DNA of 64,000 bases from Macrocybe gigantea. Lineage: Eukaryota > Basidiomycota > Agaricomycetes > Agaricales > Callistosporiaceae. The notes below the pieces were generated by a model that saw only the letters and a program-made list of their open reading frames with translations, was not told where the DNA came from and made no database searches. The stretch spans positions 1 to 64,000 of the forward strand of contig SJRY01000252.1 in assembly GCA_011319805.1 (NCBI GenBank), written 5' to 3'. Positions 23,524 through 35,091 of the stretch are shown one piece after another. Within the stretch, counting starts at the first letter, position 1. Every line of letters starts with the position of its first letter. The position numbers and the translations under genes were made by a program.

Positions 23524-25842
23524 GTAACATCTCCAGTGGGGCAGTCCTAGCTGTTATCCCTGGGTCAGATGGGCACTCATTGATTTCTTCCTTTCATATT
23601 TTCTCTCAGAATGTAAATAGAAAATATGTACATATGGACGTTCTTCTCTCCACTCTTGGAGAGGACTATGATATTCTATTCTTCCAAGAGCCTGCTTGGA
23701 ACTTGATAAGACACACCCCATCTCTGCATTCAGTTGAAGGTGAGGCAGTTAGAGAAGGTTCCAGTCATCTTGACTGGACCTGTATTATGTGGCGATCATC
23801 ATATGAAGATCCCCCTCGAGTGATGGCCTATGTTTATAATTGACTACATTGACTATGTCCATCTCTTAGATATGACTTGGTCAACAGTTGTGACCTAATG
23901 ATCATTAGCTTTGCCACTCCTGGCAAACTTCTTTTTCTTGCTAATGCCTACTCCGACATCAACAGTAGTGCTATCTACCTTTTGCATGATTGCATGGAAT
24001 GATCTGATTTCCCTAATCTGTCTTATCTTAGAGGGAATTTCAATTGTCACTATGAGCTCTGGGATGGAGTTCATACATCTCAGTGCACACAACGTGAGAT
24101 GCTGTGCAACGCAGCACTCGACCTCAGGCTGGATTGGGCAGAACCATCTAACCATAGTCCAATCTTTATTTCTCATAACCCAGAGCTCCGTCCTTCAGTT
24201 ATTAATTTGATGTTCATGCCTGTTGATCTAGTAGGCATGATTCCAAGCATTATTGATGCTTACAGGTTGACATTGGATCATTTTCCACTGTCCCTATCAT
24301 TAGATATTCTACTGGTGGATCTTTCTGATCCACAACAGACTCTGCCTAAAGACAGTGTGCCTGAGTTCATCTCTGATATTGCTGGTGACCTGCTCAATAT
24401 GGACTTGGTACCAATCGAGACTGCTGACAACCTGGAGAGCATTTTTCAAACCCTCTCCAGGTCAGTTGATCGAGCCTGGGATCTCCATTCTAAGGAGTGC
24501 AAGCTGTCAACCAGCATTGCTCTGAAACTTTGGATATCTTCAGACAGACCTGATCTGAAAGGGACCATCATATCTAGTAATGAGCTATTAAGAATGCTAA
24601 ACATGTCTTCTTTGATCAGCAAATCAAAGAAGTTGCTGAAAAGTCACAATGTCCATGGGATTTAGCTATATGGACAAAGCAAGTACCGCTCCCTGCCTAC
24701 AAGGTAATCTCCTTTTGGATTCAACCTTGTAACTCGATTGAGTTGCTCTGGAATGCACTTGACAAATGTTATAATGCTGCATCTGAGTGACTAGTGAATT
24801 TGGATAAACTCAATGATCTCAAGTCTCATCTGGTTCAGGATTGGGTCCCGTTCTCTGCTGCAGAACTCCAAGAGTCCTTAGAGCCCTGTAGCAACACATC
24901 TGCCCCAGGTCCTGATCATCTGTCTTGGGCCTACATCAAGTAGCTAGTGAAATTCCCTTACTTGGCTGGTTTTGTCTTGAACATTCCTAATGCATGGTTG
25001 GAACTGGGCCACTAGCCCTGGTACTTTAAGCAGAGCCTGTCATTCATCATTCCAAAGCCCAGCAAGCCTGCATATGACACTCTGAAGGCCTTTCATCTGA
25101 TTGTGCTTTTGAATATGCTCAGTAAACTCATTGAGAAAATGTGGCATGGCATATGCAGTATGAAGTGACCAAATTCTCTGTTTTTGATCCGAAGCAGTTT
25201 GGCAGTATCCAGCAGAACTCTATGGAGGATGCTGGTGTCTTCCTGACCCATATCATCCAGCAAGGCTGGCTAAAGAGTCTAAAAATGAGTGTCATCACTT
25301 TCGATGTCGCTCAATATTTTCTCTTGCTCAACCATTGTATGTTGGTGAGGATACTTCAATACAAAGGCTTTGCACATCAAGTGTCAAGGTTTTTTGAATC
25401 GTAACTTATTAGGTGTAAGACCTCATATGCCTAGCATAGTGCCATCTTACCTGGGTTTGATGCTGACATTGGCATCAGCCAAGGTTTGGCTTTATCCCCT
25501 ATACTGTCCACTCTTTATTTGGCACCAGTGCTGAAGATATACCAGAAGGCCAGTGATATGCTGACTATCATGTCATTTGTGGATGATGGACTAATCATTG
25601 CTCAGTCCAAGTCCATCCTGGACAATGTTCCAAAGCTTCAGAGGGCATATGCATATGTGCATAACCTCTTCACAGACTTTAGTCTTGTTGTTGAGCATAA
25701 CAAAACTGAATTGCAGCACTTCTCATATAATAAAGCAGACCCCCGTCCATCTATTGATTTGGGATTTGCTCTGTTCACAGGCAACACCCTTTTACAATCC
25801 AAGGATGTCTGGAGATACCTGGGGTTTTTCTTGGATATGTGC

Positions 25843-26971
25843 TGATAACTATCAGGAAACACTAGCCTACAAACCAACAAGGTGGAATGAAGGAATCATC
25901 AGTCCTTATCTGAGGCTGTATAAACTATGAGCTGTCCAAGTCGCAGAGTAACCCAAGGGACTGTAGAATAAAGAGGGGAATGGAATGGAGTGATTATGGA
26001 TAGTTTCGAGCAGATTTCGGAATTTTCAAAACAAGATGGTGTAGACTTAGCTGAGTTTCCGAGTGATATCGGGGGCTTCAGTGAGGGTTTCGAAAGGGTT
26101 TTGACAATAGTGACTTCCATGCGAAGTCAGGGACACTGATTTTGAGACTAAGTATTGTGGCTCAACACAAGCATAACACTTTAGGATCAGAAAACACAAG
26201 GACTCCACATGAGCCATAGACTGCGAGACTGCTGAAGGACTGAGACGGTAACTTTTTCTATGTTGTTACAAATGCCAAGTACATGGGTTTTTATAGGTAA
26301 GAAGATTTCGAGTATCAGAATAACCAGCAAAGTCGAAACCAAATGAGAGAACATATCATATAATTTTGAAAGGGTCGTTTTATGGCTGAAACGTCAGGGA
26401 AATGTAAGTCTGTTCGAAATCTGAATATAAAAGGCAAAATAGTAGGTAAAAGAACATCCCGAAGCTGGTACCATGCATTGTAGAATGGAATGTGAAAATA
26501 ATCTAAGGAACATAGAATGTCTCAGTGAAATATGAGTCATGAATTTTAAAATGAGAGTGGATGAAATGGTAGCGTGCTCAAAATCCCTTGTTTCGAATGT
26601 ACTGTGGCAAGGCAGTGTCGGGAATGTGGAAAGGCATGAGGCAGTATGATACCGAAAATGGTAGTAGTCTTGCCATATCAGAATCTGGGAATCAAGGGAG
26701 GTGCATAGGAATAGGACTGCCAGATCAGATTGGGTGGTATAGGAAGCACAGAATGTTCAGAATGTACAGGTGCGATGCATTTGGTGAAGTGTCCAGGATC
26801 TGGAATGGAAGTCTCACAGAGTTGTTGACATTCCAAGTACTCGAACAAGAAGTCAGCGGCTGGACTGTGGTATCATGCTGAGGGGGCTGAGTAGTGCTAG
26901 TGATTTTGAATGCAGGAGCAGGATTACCAGATTAGGACTTATTGGCAGTCAGCAGTGCAAAGCACTCATCA
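25843..26971. mobile_element. Unidentified 1.13-kb TG...CA insertion, possibly a solo LTR
   Basis: The LINE RT frame stops at 25842 and resumes at 26972, and GTGC flanks both sides (25839-25842 and 26972-26975). The insert begins TGATAACTATCAGG and ends CACTCATCA, so it has TG...CA ends. It contains a TATA-like TTTTTATAGG near 26290 and keeps some CpGs, so it is younger than its host. There is no coding sequence longer than about 100 codons. A solo LTR of an unknown element is the simplest reading; terminal inverted repeats were not convincing. Confidence 0.5.
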
Positions 26972-27998
26972 GTGCCTGTCCTTTAAGAAGCACATCCACT
27001 TTTATATAATAAAGGCACTGACAACAGCCAGAGCCTTCCAAATGCTGGACAATTCTGTTTGGGGCTTATCCCTCCAACAGAAGCACATTTTCTACCTGTT
27101 GTGTGTGCATCCCATTATGATATATGGCTGTTTACTTTGGAACTTCAGCGGTATGTGCACTGTCACACTGATAAAGCAACTGTGCCAGATGTAGCATAAA
27201 GCCTGCATCTGGATCAATGGTCAGTTTCACACCACTCTGGAGGGTGTGGCTGAAATGATAGCCTATGTCAAGCCTATTACTGGATTCATCAAACATTTAA
27301 AAGTCAGGTCCTCTGTCCATCTGGCTAACTCTAACCTGAGACATGTGCTCAGGTCACTAACCACCCCACCTGTGGCAGGGGAGGATCCTTCCAGGTTAAA
27401 GAATCTGACCTTTCTCTCAGACAGATAGTGTGCCTTACTGAAATCCCCTCTCAAGGACTTGGTGGATCTTAAACCACCAAACTTTCTATCCACAGATTAT
27501 TTTGCTGATGCAAATAACCTGGGCAGGCAGCTCATTGATGAATTTGGGGACCACCTTTTTTTTTTTTTTTTTTTTTTTTTTTATATCAACAATTTATAGA
27601 GCAGTGCTCAGTGGCAGTCCATTTGTAAATACACAATGGTACCTACAATAAATACACGAAGTTTAGGGCCCTCCAAGTAGAGGACCCTTATCACTATTTC
27701 CTTTGCAGGATAGGTGCTAGACTAAATGGTGGAATTCTGTGTCTAGACCCCGGAATCAACTTGGATTCAAAGCCTGGATTAGTCATCCAGGTGAACCGGC
27801 AGAGGATGAGTCCTCTCAGGCCAGAGTCAGGGGACTGCCCTAGTCCACCACAGTTCAAATTTCGGCCAGGGAGCAAGTTACCAAGAGGCCAAGCTGACAG
27901 CAAGCTGGGTATTGGTAAGCCCCACCTACTTTACTTTTCCCATTCCTGAGCATGTGGTTCACTGATGCCCAGAGGGTGCAGATCCCCAATTATGTTCC

Positions 27999-28412
27999 TG
28001 TTATGATTTCAGGCTAATCGTTATCTTGACAATGGGCACGTGACTCAAAAGCCACATGACGAACATGTGATAGACGTGATGCGACAAACAAGATACAATA
28101 CAGCGACTCGAGAAAACCCTGTGACAATGACGTGTCAGCGCTGACTAGGGCAAAGGGTTATCATGCAGCACCTGTAGGACAACACATAGAGCGCAGTCGG
28201 ATCCTGACTCACACAGACAAGGGCTTAGGGTTTCACATAGCATGAGGCTAGCATAGTCATGGTCCGTGCTCAGTAGTCATAATGTATAAATACCTAAATT
28301 GTACCTAGTAGAATCCAGCTTCGAGCTGGCTTATAATAGCACTCTTATCCCTGCCTCTCATCTCTAAGTGACAGTTAGAGTGACCTGCGTGCAGAGTTGG
28401 TTTTGCGTAGCA
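27999..28412 (+). repeat. 5' LTR of gypsy-2
   Basis: It starts TGTTATGATTTCAGG and ends TTTGCGTAGCA. The TATA-like GTATAAATACC at about 28284-28294 marks the likely promoter. It contains the short direct words ACGTGACTC and CACATGACGAACATGTG. I could not match the sequence after it (AAAGCTCGAAGCTAGC) to a tRNA primer-binding site. Confidence 0.95.
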
Positions 28413-29346
28413 AAAGCTCGAAGCTAGCACTAACGCACCTCACTCTACTCTTCCACTCCATGCCCTTCCTTCGTTGCCAGATGGCCCCGAGTGCCGTGCG
28501 ACCAAAGGAACCCACTACGTCGCTACAACCCTTTCTCTTCACACAACTAACATTTTTACCTTTTCACCACTACTCCCCACCCCACGCCAACTTGGTTCTG
28601 GTCTCTGTCATTGGTCATTGTTCATTGCATTTGGAAGTGCAAGAGGACTAAGGGAAACGTTGAGCCCATCCCTGTCCGAATCGAACATCATAAGGCTGTG
28701 CTAGGGCAATCTTCGGAGAACCCTACCACACGTCTGACCGGGTAGTTTGCTAACCCAGGGCGTACCAAAGCAAGAGAGACCAGAGGACTCAGATGTGTGG
28801 ACAGTCCCCACCCATCGACCACCCCTCAAACATGCCCCTGAAGTTCATTGTCGGGAATGTGTGTTGACCCGAAACAAGAAAGGGATTGCTAGACCGCTAG
28901 AATCTCTGACGACGAAACCTTCCTTGACTGCCGTTTGGGGCATCCCCATTGCAACGAGGATTTGAGCCGACCCATCCGCAGTTTAACAGGCACCACCCTT
29001 CCCTCTGGATCCAACCAAAGCAGGAGTCGACGGTCGCGCGCCGCCTGCATGGTACTAATCGACTACTCTATCATACAAAATCACCCCGTTTCCAACCTTG
29101 CTTCCTTCCGCACGAGAATCCGCCATAACCCCCTTTACCAATGACACATCGGATACACCCTTATCCGAAAAGACCTTTACCTCCGAAACCGCACAGTCCA
29201 GGTTGAGTACGAGTACTGGACCAATTATTATCCCAACCTCTCTCCCCGACGCAACCCTTCTGTTTTCATCTGGACGAAGACCCCCCGGAACTTGAATTCT
29301 ATCCCTGACTTCACCGACGAAGGGAAACCTCCGAACGACACCCATA
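28413..29346 (+). other. Long untranslated leader of gypsy-2
   Basis: About 930 bp separate the 5' LTR from the gag ATG. Open frames here are short and on the wrong strand or frame. No known domain is present. Leaders of this length carry packaging signals in other LTR elements; here that is only an inference. Confidence 0.6.
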
Positions 29347-30501
29347 ATGGAATTCGTTGCCACTCTCTTCGCCTTCATCACTATAATCCTTACCACCCTC
29401 TTCGCCGCAAACCCACTTGCCTTAGCTTGGGGCACTCTCCGAAACAACCCTCAACAAGCCGAACAGGTTCAGAATGCGACACGGACTTTGGTCGATGCGA
29501 TCAAAGAAGAATTAGATTTGGGCAAGAAGCCCAAGAGAACGAAATCGGAACTGCCGGATCCATACAAAGGAGATCCTGGCCTGATCGGAAGCTGGCTTCG
29601 ACATATGGAAGTCTACTTCGACAAGGAGGAGATCACCAATAAATGGGATATGATCACCTATGCACTACAATGGATCATGGGAGGCAAGGCTGAACGTGCA
29701 CAGAACTGGGTGGACTCAAAGCTACAAGAGTGGCTAGAGTTCAAAACGGAATTGAATGGACGCAGGCAGGAGTTCAGAAACCACTCCACCTATGATGATT
29801 GGGAACACGGCTGCATCGTTACACCGGCAACGGCTAATACTCCGGAAGTCAGGACGGACCCCCTTGGACACCTCCCACCATTCAAGGATTGGGAGAACTT
29901 CAAGGCAGAAGCCCGCGAGTTCTTCATGACTATGGAGACTAGGAACGATGTGATAATCCGGATTAAGGAACTGTCGCAACGCTGACGACCGGTCGAGGAC
30001 TACATCGTTGAATTCCGGAGCTGGGCTCCCTTGACGGAATACAACGACATCGCCCTCATCAACATTTTTAAACATGGACTCGACCAGGTGCTCGGATGAT
30101 GCATCATTGAACTAGGAGGTGTCCGCGAGGAGGACATCAACTGGTGGTACAAGCGCGCAACGGAACTGGACCGGCAATATCGCCAGACCCAAAAGGAATT
30201 CGGTGCGAAGGAGCGATTCGCTCCCAAGCAAACACAGAAACCAGCACAGGGAACCGCGGCACCTAAGGAGCAAACTCCGGCACTAGCAACCGGTAATGCT
30301 CAAGGAACGCCTGACCCGAATGCCATAGATGTCGACCGGATGAGGCGCGAAGGCCGCTGCTTCCGGTGCGGACAGAAAGGACATATCGGATGTAATTGCC
30401 CGATGAACCCCCGGCTGAAATATGTTACAAGGAACGTAGAAACGCAGGACGAGACTACTGTCGCTACCGCTAAGATCGAAGAGCTAAAACAGGGTTTTTG
30501 A
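29347..30501 (+). pseudogene. gypsy-2 gag
   Basis: The frame (frame 1, about 385 codons) starts at ATG 29347 after an upstream in-frame TGA (29293) and ends TGA-TAG at 30499-30504. Two internal TGAs (29983-29985 and about 30097) stand where CGA is expected. The N-terminus has a hydrophobic stretch. The middle, with LPDPYKGDPGLIGSWLRHME and a later MTMETRNDVI, matches fungal gypsy capsid proteins. The knuckle CFRCGQKGHIGCNC is at 30358-30399 (CX2CX4HX4C). Gag would form cytoplasmic particles with element RNA. The last codons contain a frameshift heptamer. Confidence 0.88.
30492..30498 (+). promoter_or_regulatory. Candidate -1 ribosomal frameshift heptamer GGGTTTT (gag to pol)
   Basis: In the gag frame the codons read CAG GGT TTT TGA TAG, so the heptamer is phased G-GGT-TTT, the X-XXY-YYZ pattern used for -1 frameshifting. 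It abuts the gag stop. Slipping back one base continues as TTG ATA GAG into the pol frame, which is open from here. No downstream pseudoknot was worked out. Confidence 0.7.
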
Positions 30502-33500
30502 TAGAGCTGGGAAGAAGCACCGCTTCGCCGGCTGATTATGTATCATCGAATATGAATATAAGGGACATTCCCAACCTTAAAGAATATTTCGAACGAGAAG
30601 GTGCACGAGAGTTCGGTCTCATAAAAGGATACACTCTACCCTGGGTGGCTCAACAGATTTATCGGCAGGACAAGTCTAAAGTGTACTCGATCCTTAAGGC
30701 ATGGACAGATCAATCGTGACAGAAGGACATCTCATTGGAAAAGCTTCATGAGATCAATCAGATGAACGACCACGATGCACTCCACATGCTACTCGACCTC
30801 AGACAAAAACCACGATTTGTCAGAGGCGGCAATGGAAATCAAATGGATGTACCTTTAATGATCACAACTTTGGATACTGGACGGATATACAGTATGAAAG
30901 CCTTGCTTGACACGGGATGTACCGGATCTTGCATAGATCAGAAGTTCATTAAGGAAAAGAAGATCAATACAAAAAGATATCCAATTCCTATTCCGGTCCA
31001 CAATGCAGACGGAACCCGTAACATGGCAGGTGATATATGTGAATATGTGGAATTAAGAGTCCGGGTCCAGGACCACGTCGAGCGAATGGTCTTTTCGGTT
31101 ACTGAACTTGGAAAGGGCCAGATCTTCATCGGTTACGAGTGGGTTAAGCATCACAACCCTCGGATCGATTGGAAGACAGAGAAGATCACTTTTGATCGAT
31201 GCCCCGAAGAGTGTCAGCGAATTGTCCAAAAAGGAAACCCCGAAGATGACGACACCTCTATTGAGACAAATGAGGTAGACTTTGAAAACGGAGAAAAACT
31301 CTTGATGATCAACATGAACCAAGAGTTTCATCTGAGGGCTTTCCAAACAATGGCTTCCAAATTGGCCGAAGCAATGGTGAAAGTGACAAAGGCTAAAACC
31401 TTTGAAGAAATCGTACTGGAAGAATACCACTGTTTCAAGGATTCAGTGTTCGGAAAAGAGTCGTTCGATGAACTACCACCTCAACGACCTTAGGACCATG
31501 CAATCGAACTTATCCCAGGAGCTAAACTCTAGGATTGCAAGGTCTATCCCCTGACGCTAGATGAACAGAAACAGTTGGACGCCTTCTTAGATGAAAATCT
31601 GAACACCGGATGAATCAGACCATCGAAGTCGCCAATGGCCTCGCCTTTCTTCTTCGTAAAAAAGAAGGACAGATCCCTATGGCCCGTACAGGACTATTGG
31701 AAGTTAAACGACATGATGATAAAGAACAAGTACCTGCTCCCCCTGATCCAAGAATTGATCGACAAACTCAAGGGAGTGAAGTACTTCATGAAACTTGACA
31801 TCTGATGGGGATATAATAACATCCGCATGAAAGAAGGTGACGAATGGAAAGCTGCATTTCGGACAAACTGGGGAATGTTCGAACCCCTGGTCATATTCTT
31901 CGGACTGACAAACTCACCGGCTACTTTCCAAACTATGATGAATATGATCTTTAAAGACAAAATCGATCAGGGACACGTAGTAATCTACATGGATGACATT
32001 CTCATCTTCAATAAGGATTTGAATGAACACAGACGACTCGTCCAATGCGTGTTGGAAAAGCTAAAGAATAACAAGCTTTACCTGAAACCTGAGAAATGCT
32101 CGTTTCATCAATTGGAAGTAGAGTATCTTGGAATGATCGTCTCGGAAAACGGCATTAAGATGGATCCCGTTAAGGTCGAAGGTGTCAAAGGATGGCCGAA
32201 ACCCACTTGCAAAAGAGACGTCCAGCAATTTCTAGGCTTTTGCAACTTCTACCGGCGTTTCATCGAGGGATTCGCAAAAATCGTGAAACCTTTGATGGAA
32301 CTGACCAGAAAAGCCAACTGGACATGGGGAAAAACCCAAGACGATACATTCGACGGATTAAAAAACCGGATTAGCTCAGCGCCAATCATTTCTATGCCCC
32401 GAGATGACAGAAAGTTCTGAATGGAAGTTGATGCCTCGAACTATGCAATCGGAGGCGTCCTTTCACAGGAACAATCCAATGGTACTTGGAGACCGGTAGC
32501 TTTCATGTCAAAGTCATTAAACCCGACGGAACGAAACTACGAGATCTACGACAAAGAGATGCTCGCGATTATGACCGGACTTGAGGAATGGCACCAATAC
32601 CTCTGCAGCACTAAACAGAAATTTGAGATTTGGACAGATCATAAAAATCTCAAATATTTCCGGAAGCCTCAGAAGCTGAATCGCCGGCAAGCTCGCTGGA
32701 TCTCGGAACTACAGGACTATGATTTCATTCTGGAGCACAAACCCGGGAAGTCAATGACAAAGGCAGACAGTCTGTTGAGACGACCAGACCATGAGAAGGG
32801 GGAGAACGATAATGAAAATGCCGTACTCCTAAAGCCAGAGAATTTTCGCCGGATTTTCATGGCGAAGATCACACCGACACCGGAATTTCAGGACATTCTA
32901 GACCAAATCAAAAGGGCTTGGAAACAAAGAGAGCCTGAGATCCAGAAACGTCTTGACGAAGGCGAACACGGCTGGGAGGAAAATGACCAAATCGTTACAT
33001 GGCTGAAACGGTACTACGTTCCCAAGAGCCAAAAGATAAGGGAACGGATCATTGAAATCTACCATTCAGATCAGATCTCGGGACACCCAGGACAGACAAA
33101 GACGCATGAGTTAATCACGTGCAACTTCTGGTGGCCCAAAATGATGAATGACGTCAAAGCGTATGTCAAAGGATGTGACAAATGCCAACGGACAAAGATC
33201 ATCAGAGATCGGAAACATGCCCCACTCCATCCGAATGAGATACCGAAAGAACCATGGGAGATCATATCTGTAGATCTCATCGGACCCCTCCCCGAATCTC
33301 ATGGATTCAACGGCGTAATGGTGACGGTAGACTGGTTCACAAAAGGAGCCAAGTTCATACCAGTCAACATGGAGATTATGGCAGAAGGAGTCGCTCGCAA
33401 TCTACACGACACCATATTCTTGAGTTATGGACTTCCAAAGAAAGTCATTAGCGATAGAGGAAGACAATTCGTCTCCGTGTTCATGATGGACCTCTACACG

Positions 33501-34619
33501 CTTTTAGGAATTAAAGGAGCCCCCTCGACGCCGTATCATCTACAGACCGATGGACAGACAGAACGAGTTAATCAGGAATTAGAACAATACCTGAAACTCT
33601 TCGTAAACTATCGGCAAAATGACTGGGTGGATTGGCTACCTATGGCCGAATTCTCCTACAACAATCGAATTCACTCGGCGACTGGATACTCCCCATTTTA
33701 TTTGAACCACAGGTGACATCTGTATACTGGAAAAGAACCTCCGAAGCACAATGCTAAGTCGCAAACTACTGAAGAGTTCACCGAGATGATGAAGGAAATC
33801 CGGACCAAGGCCGAAACCTCCTTATTGAAAGCTGCAGAGACAATGAAACGGACCTATGACCGCAAACAGAAACCTGCCCGAGAGTACCATGAGGGCGACC
33901 AGGTCTGGCTGGAAGGAACAAACATTACAACTGACCAGCCGACTGATAAGTTAAACGACAAACGGTTTGGTCCTTTCAAAGTCAAACGGCGAATCGAAGA
34001 ATCGGCGTACGAACTCGAACTACCAGAACACTGGCGAATTCATCCTGTCCGAAACAAGTCTGAACTGACCCCATACACGGCACTGGTGTTTCCGTGACAA
34101 AAAACGGTAATGATTCTCAAACGGCCTCCTCCCATTATTGTGGAAGGAGAGAAACAGTACGAAGTAGAGGCTGTGATAAATTCTCGATGGAACCGAGGAA
34201 AGTTACAGTACAGAATACATTGAAAGGGATACCCTCTCGAGAACGCCACCTGGGAACCCGCTGAAAATGTTAACGGAGATGCGCCGGATGCGGTCGCGAA
34301 ATTTCATCACGAGAACCCCAAGGCGCCATCCCTAGAAAGAGGACAACGTCAGCTGCCACCCCGACCCGCACCAAAAAAGGTAATACGCACCCGCCTCCAT
34401 CAAACCCAGTCGCCAAAGGTCTTGTTCGACCACACAGCTGATGAAGTCTGGGTCTGCCTACGAGGTCAACAAATGAAAATGCTCCCGAGGAAGAGGACCC
34501 TTACCGGCTGGATGTCGGATCTGAGCGAGGTCGAAGATCGCCTGGACGTGGCTTGGCAGGCATGGCAACAACGTCGGAACAAAGAAATCATAGGCGAGGA
34601 CGAGCGCCAAAAGAACTAG
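30498..34619 (+). pseudogene. gypsy-2 pol with C-terminal chromodomain
   Basis: One frame (frame 0, about 1370 codons) runs through the whole region, broken by seven TGA and two TAG stops but no frameshift. In order: protease with LLDTGCTGSCID (Asp at 30909); RT from about 31590 with YMDD at 31986-31997, intact; RNase H with EVDASNYAIGG (32424) and WTDHKNLKYF; integrase zinc region (HSDQISGHPGQ...CDKCQ, 33064-33189); integrase core with Asp in SVDLIGPL, Asp in ISDRGRQF and Glu in ERVNQELE; then a chromodomain at 34155-34271 (QYEVEAVINSRW ... KGYPLENATWEPAENV), which in related elements directs integration to heterochromatin. Most TGAs replace CGA Arg codons; the stop inside the chromodomain (34221) replaces its conserved Trp. 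Confidence 0.92.
34155..34271 (+). other. Chromodomain coding segment of gypsy-2
   Basis: The pattern YEVEAV-x-SRW-x-RG-x-LQY...KGY-x-x-x-x-ATWEPAENV is diagnostic of chromodomains at the integrase end of Ty3/gypsy chromodomain elements. The aromatic-cage Trp of ATWEP is kept. The Trp expected before KGY is the stop TGA at 34221-34223. A basic tail of about 115 residues follows to 34619. Confidence 0.88.
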
Positions 34620-34677
34620 GAGGATGATAAAGAAGAAGAACATGATTGCGAGGACGCAATCCCTAAGAAGGGGGTAA

Positions 34678-35091
34678 TGTTACGATTTCAGGCTAATCAT
34701 TATCTTGACGATGGGCACGTGACTCAAAAGCCACATGACGAACACGTGATAGATGCAACATGACAAACAAGATACAATACAGCGACTCAAGAAAACCCTG
34801 CGACAATGACGCGTCAGCGCTGACTAGGGCAAAGGGTTATCATGCAGCACCTGTAGGACAACACATGGAGTGCAGTCGGATCCTGACTCACACAGACAAG
34901 GGCTTAGGGTTTCACATAGCATGAGGCTAGCATAGTCGTGGTCCGTGCTCAGTAGTCATAACGTATAAATACCTAAATTGTACCTAGTAGAATCCAGCTT
35001 CAAGCTGGCTTATAATAGCACTCTTATCCCTGCCTCTCATCTCTAAGTGACAGTTAGAGTGACCTGCACGCAGAGTTGGTTTTGCGTAGCA
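34678..35091 (+). repeat. 3' LTR of gypsy-2
   Basis: It has the same length as the 5' LTR (414 bp) and starts TGTTACGATTTCAGG. It is preceded by the polypurine tract AAGAAGGGGG (about 34665-34674) and followed by TSD GTTCC. Differences from the 5' LTR are paired CG/TG or CG/CA changes in both directions. Confidence 0.95.

Larger units (their letters stand above)
27999..35091 (+). mobile_element. gypsy-2: complete chromodomain-bearing Ty3/gypsy element
   Basis: Two 414-bp LTRs (27999-28412 and 34678-35091) enclose gag and pol in the order protease, RT, RNase H, integrase, chromodomain. The 5-bp TSD GTTCC is at 27994-27998 and 35092-35096. Polypurine AAGAAGGGGG directly precedes the 3' LTR. 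The LTRs differ at about 20 positions, all transitions and nearly all at CpG. The reading frames contain mostly TGA stops in place of CGA. It is structurally whole but coding-dead. Confidence 0.95.

Noticed and set aside
27700..27993. Short open frames on both strands between the poly(T) and gypsy-2
   Set aside because: The region is SINE body shared with non-coding elements; the frames are not conserved between copies.
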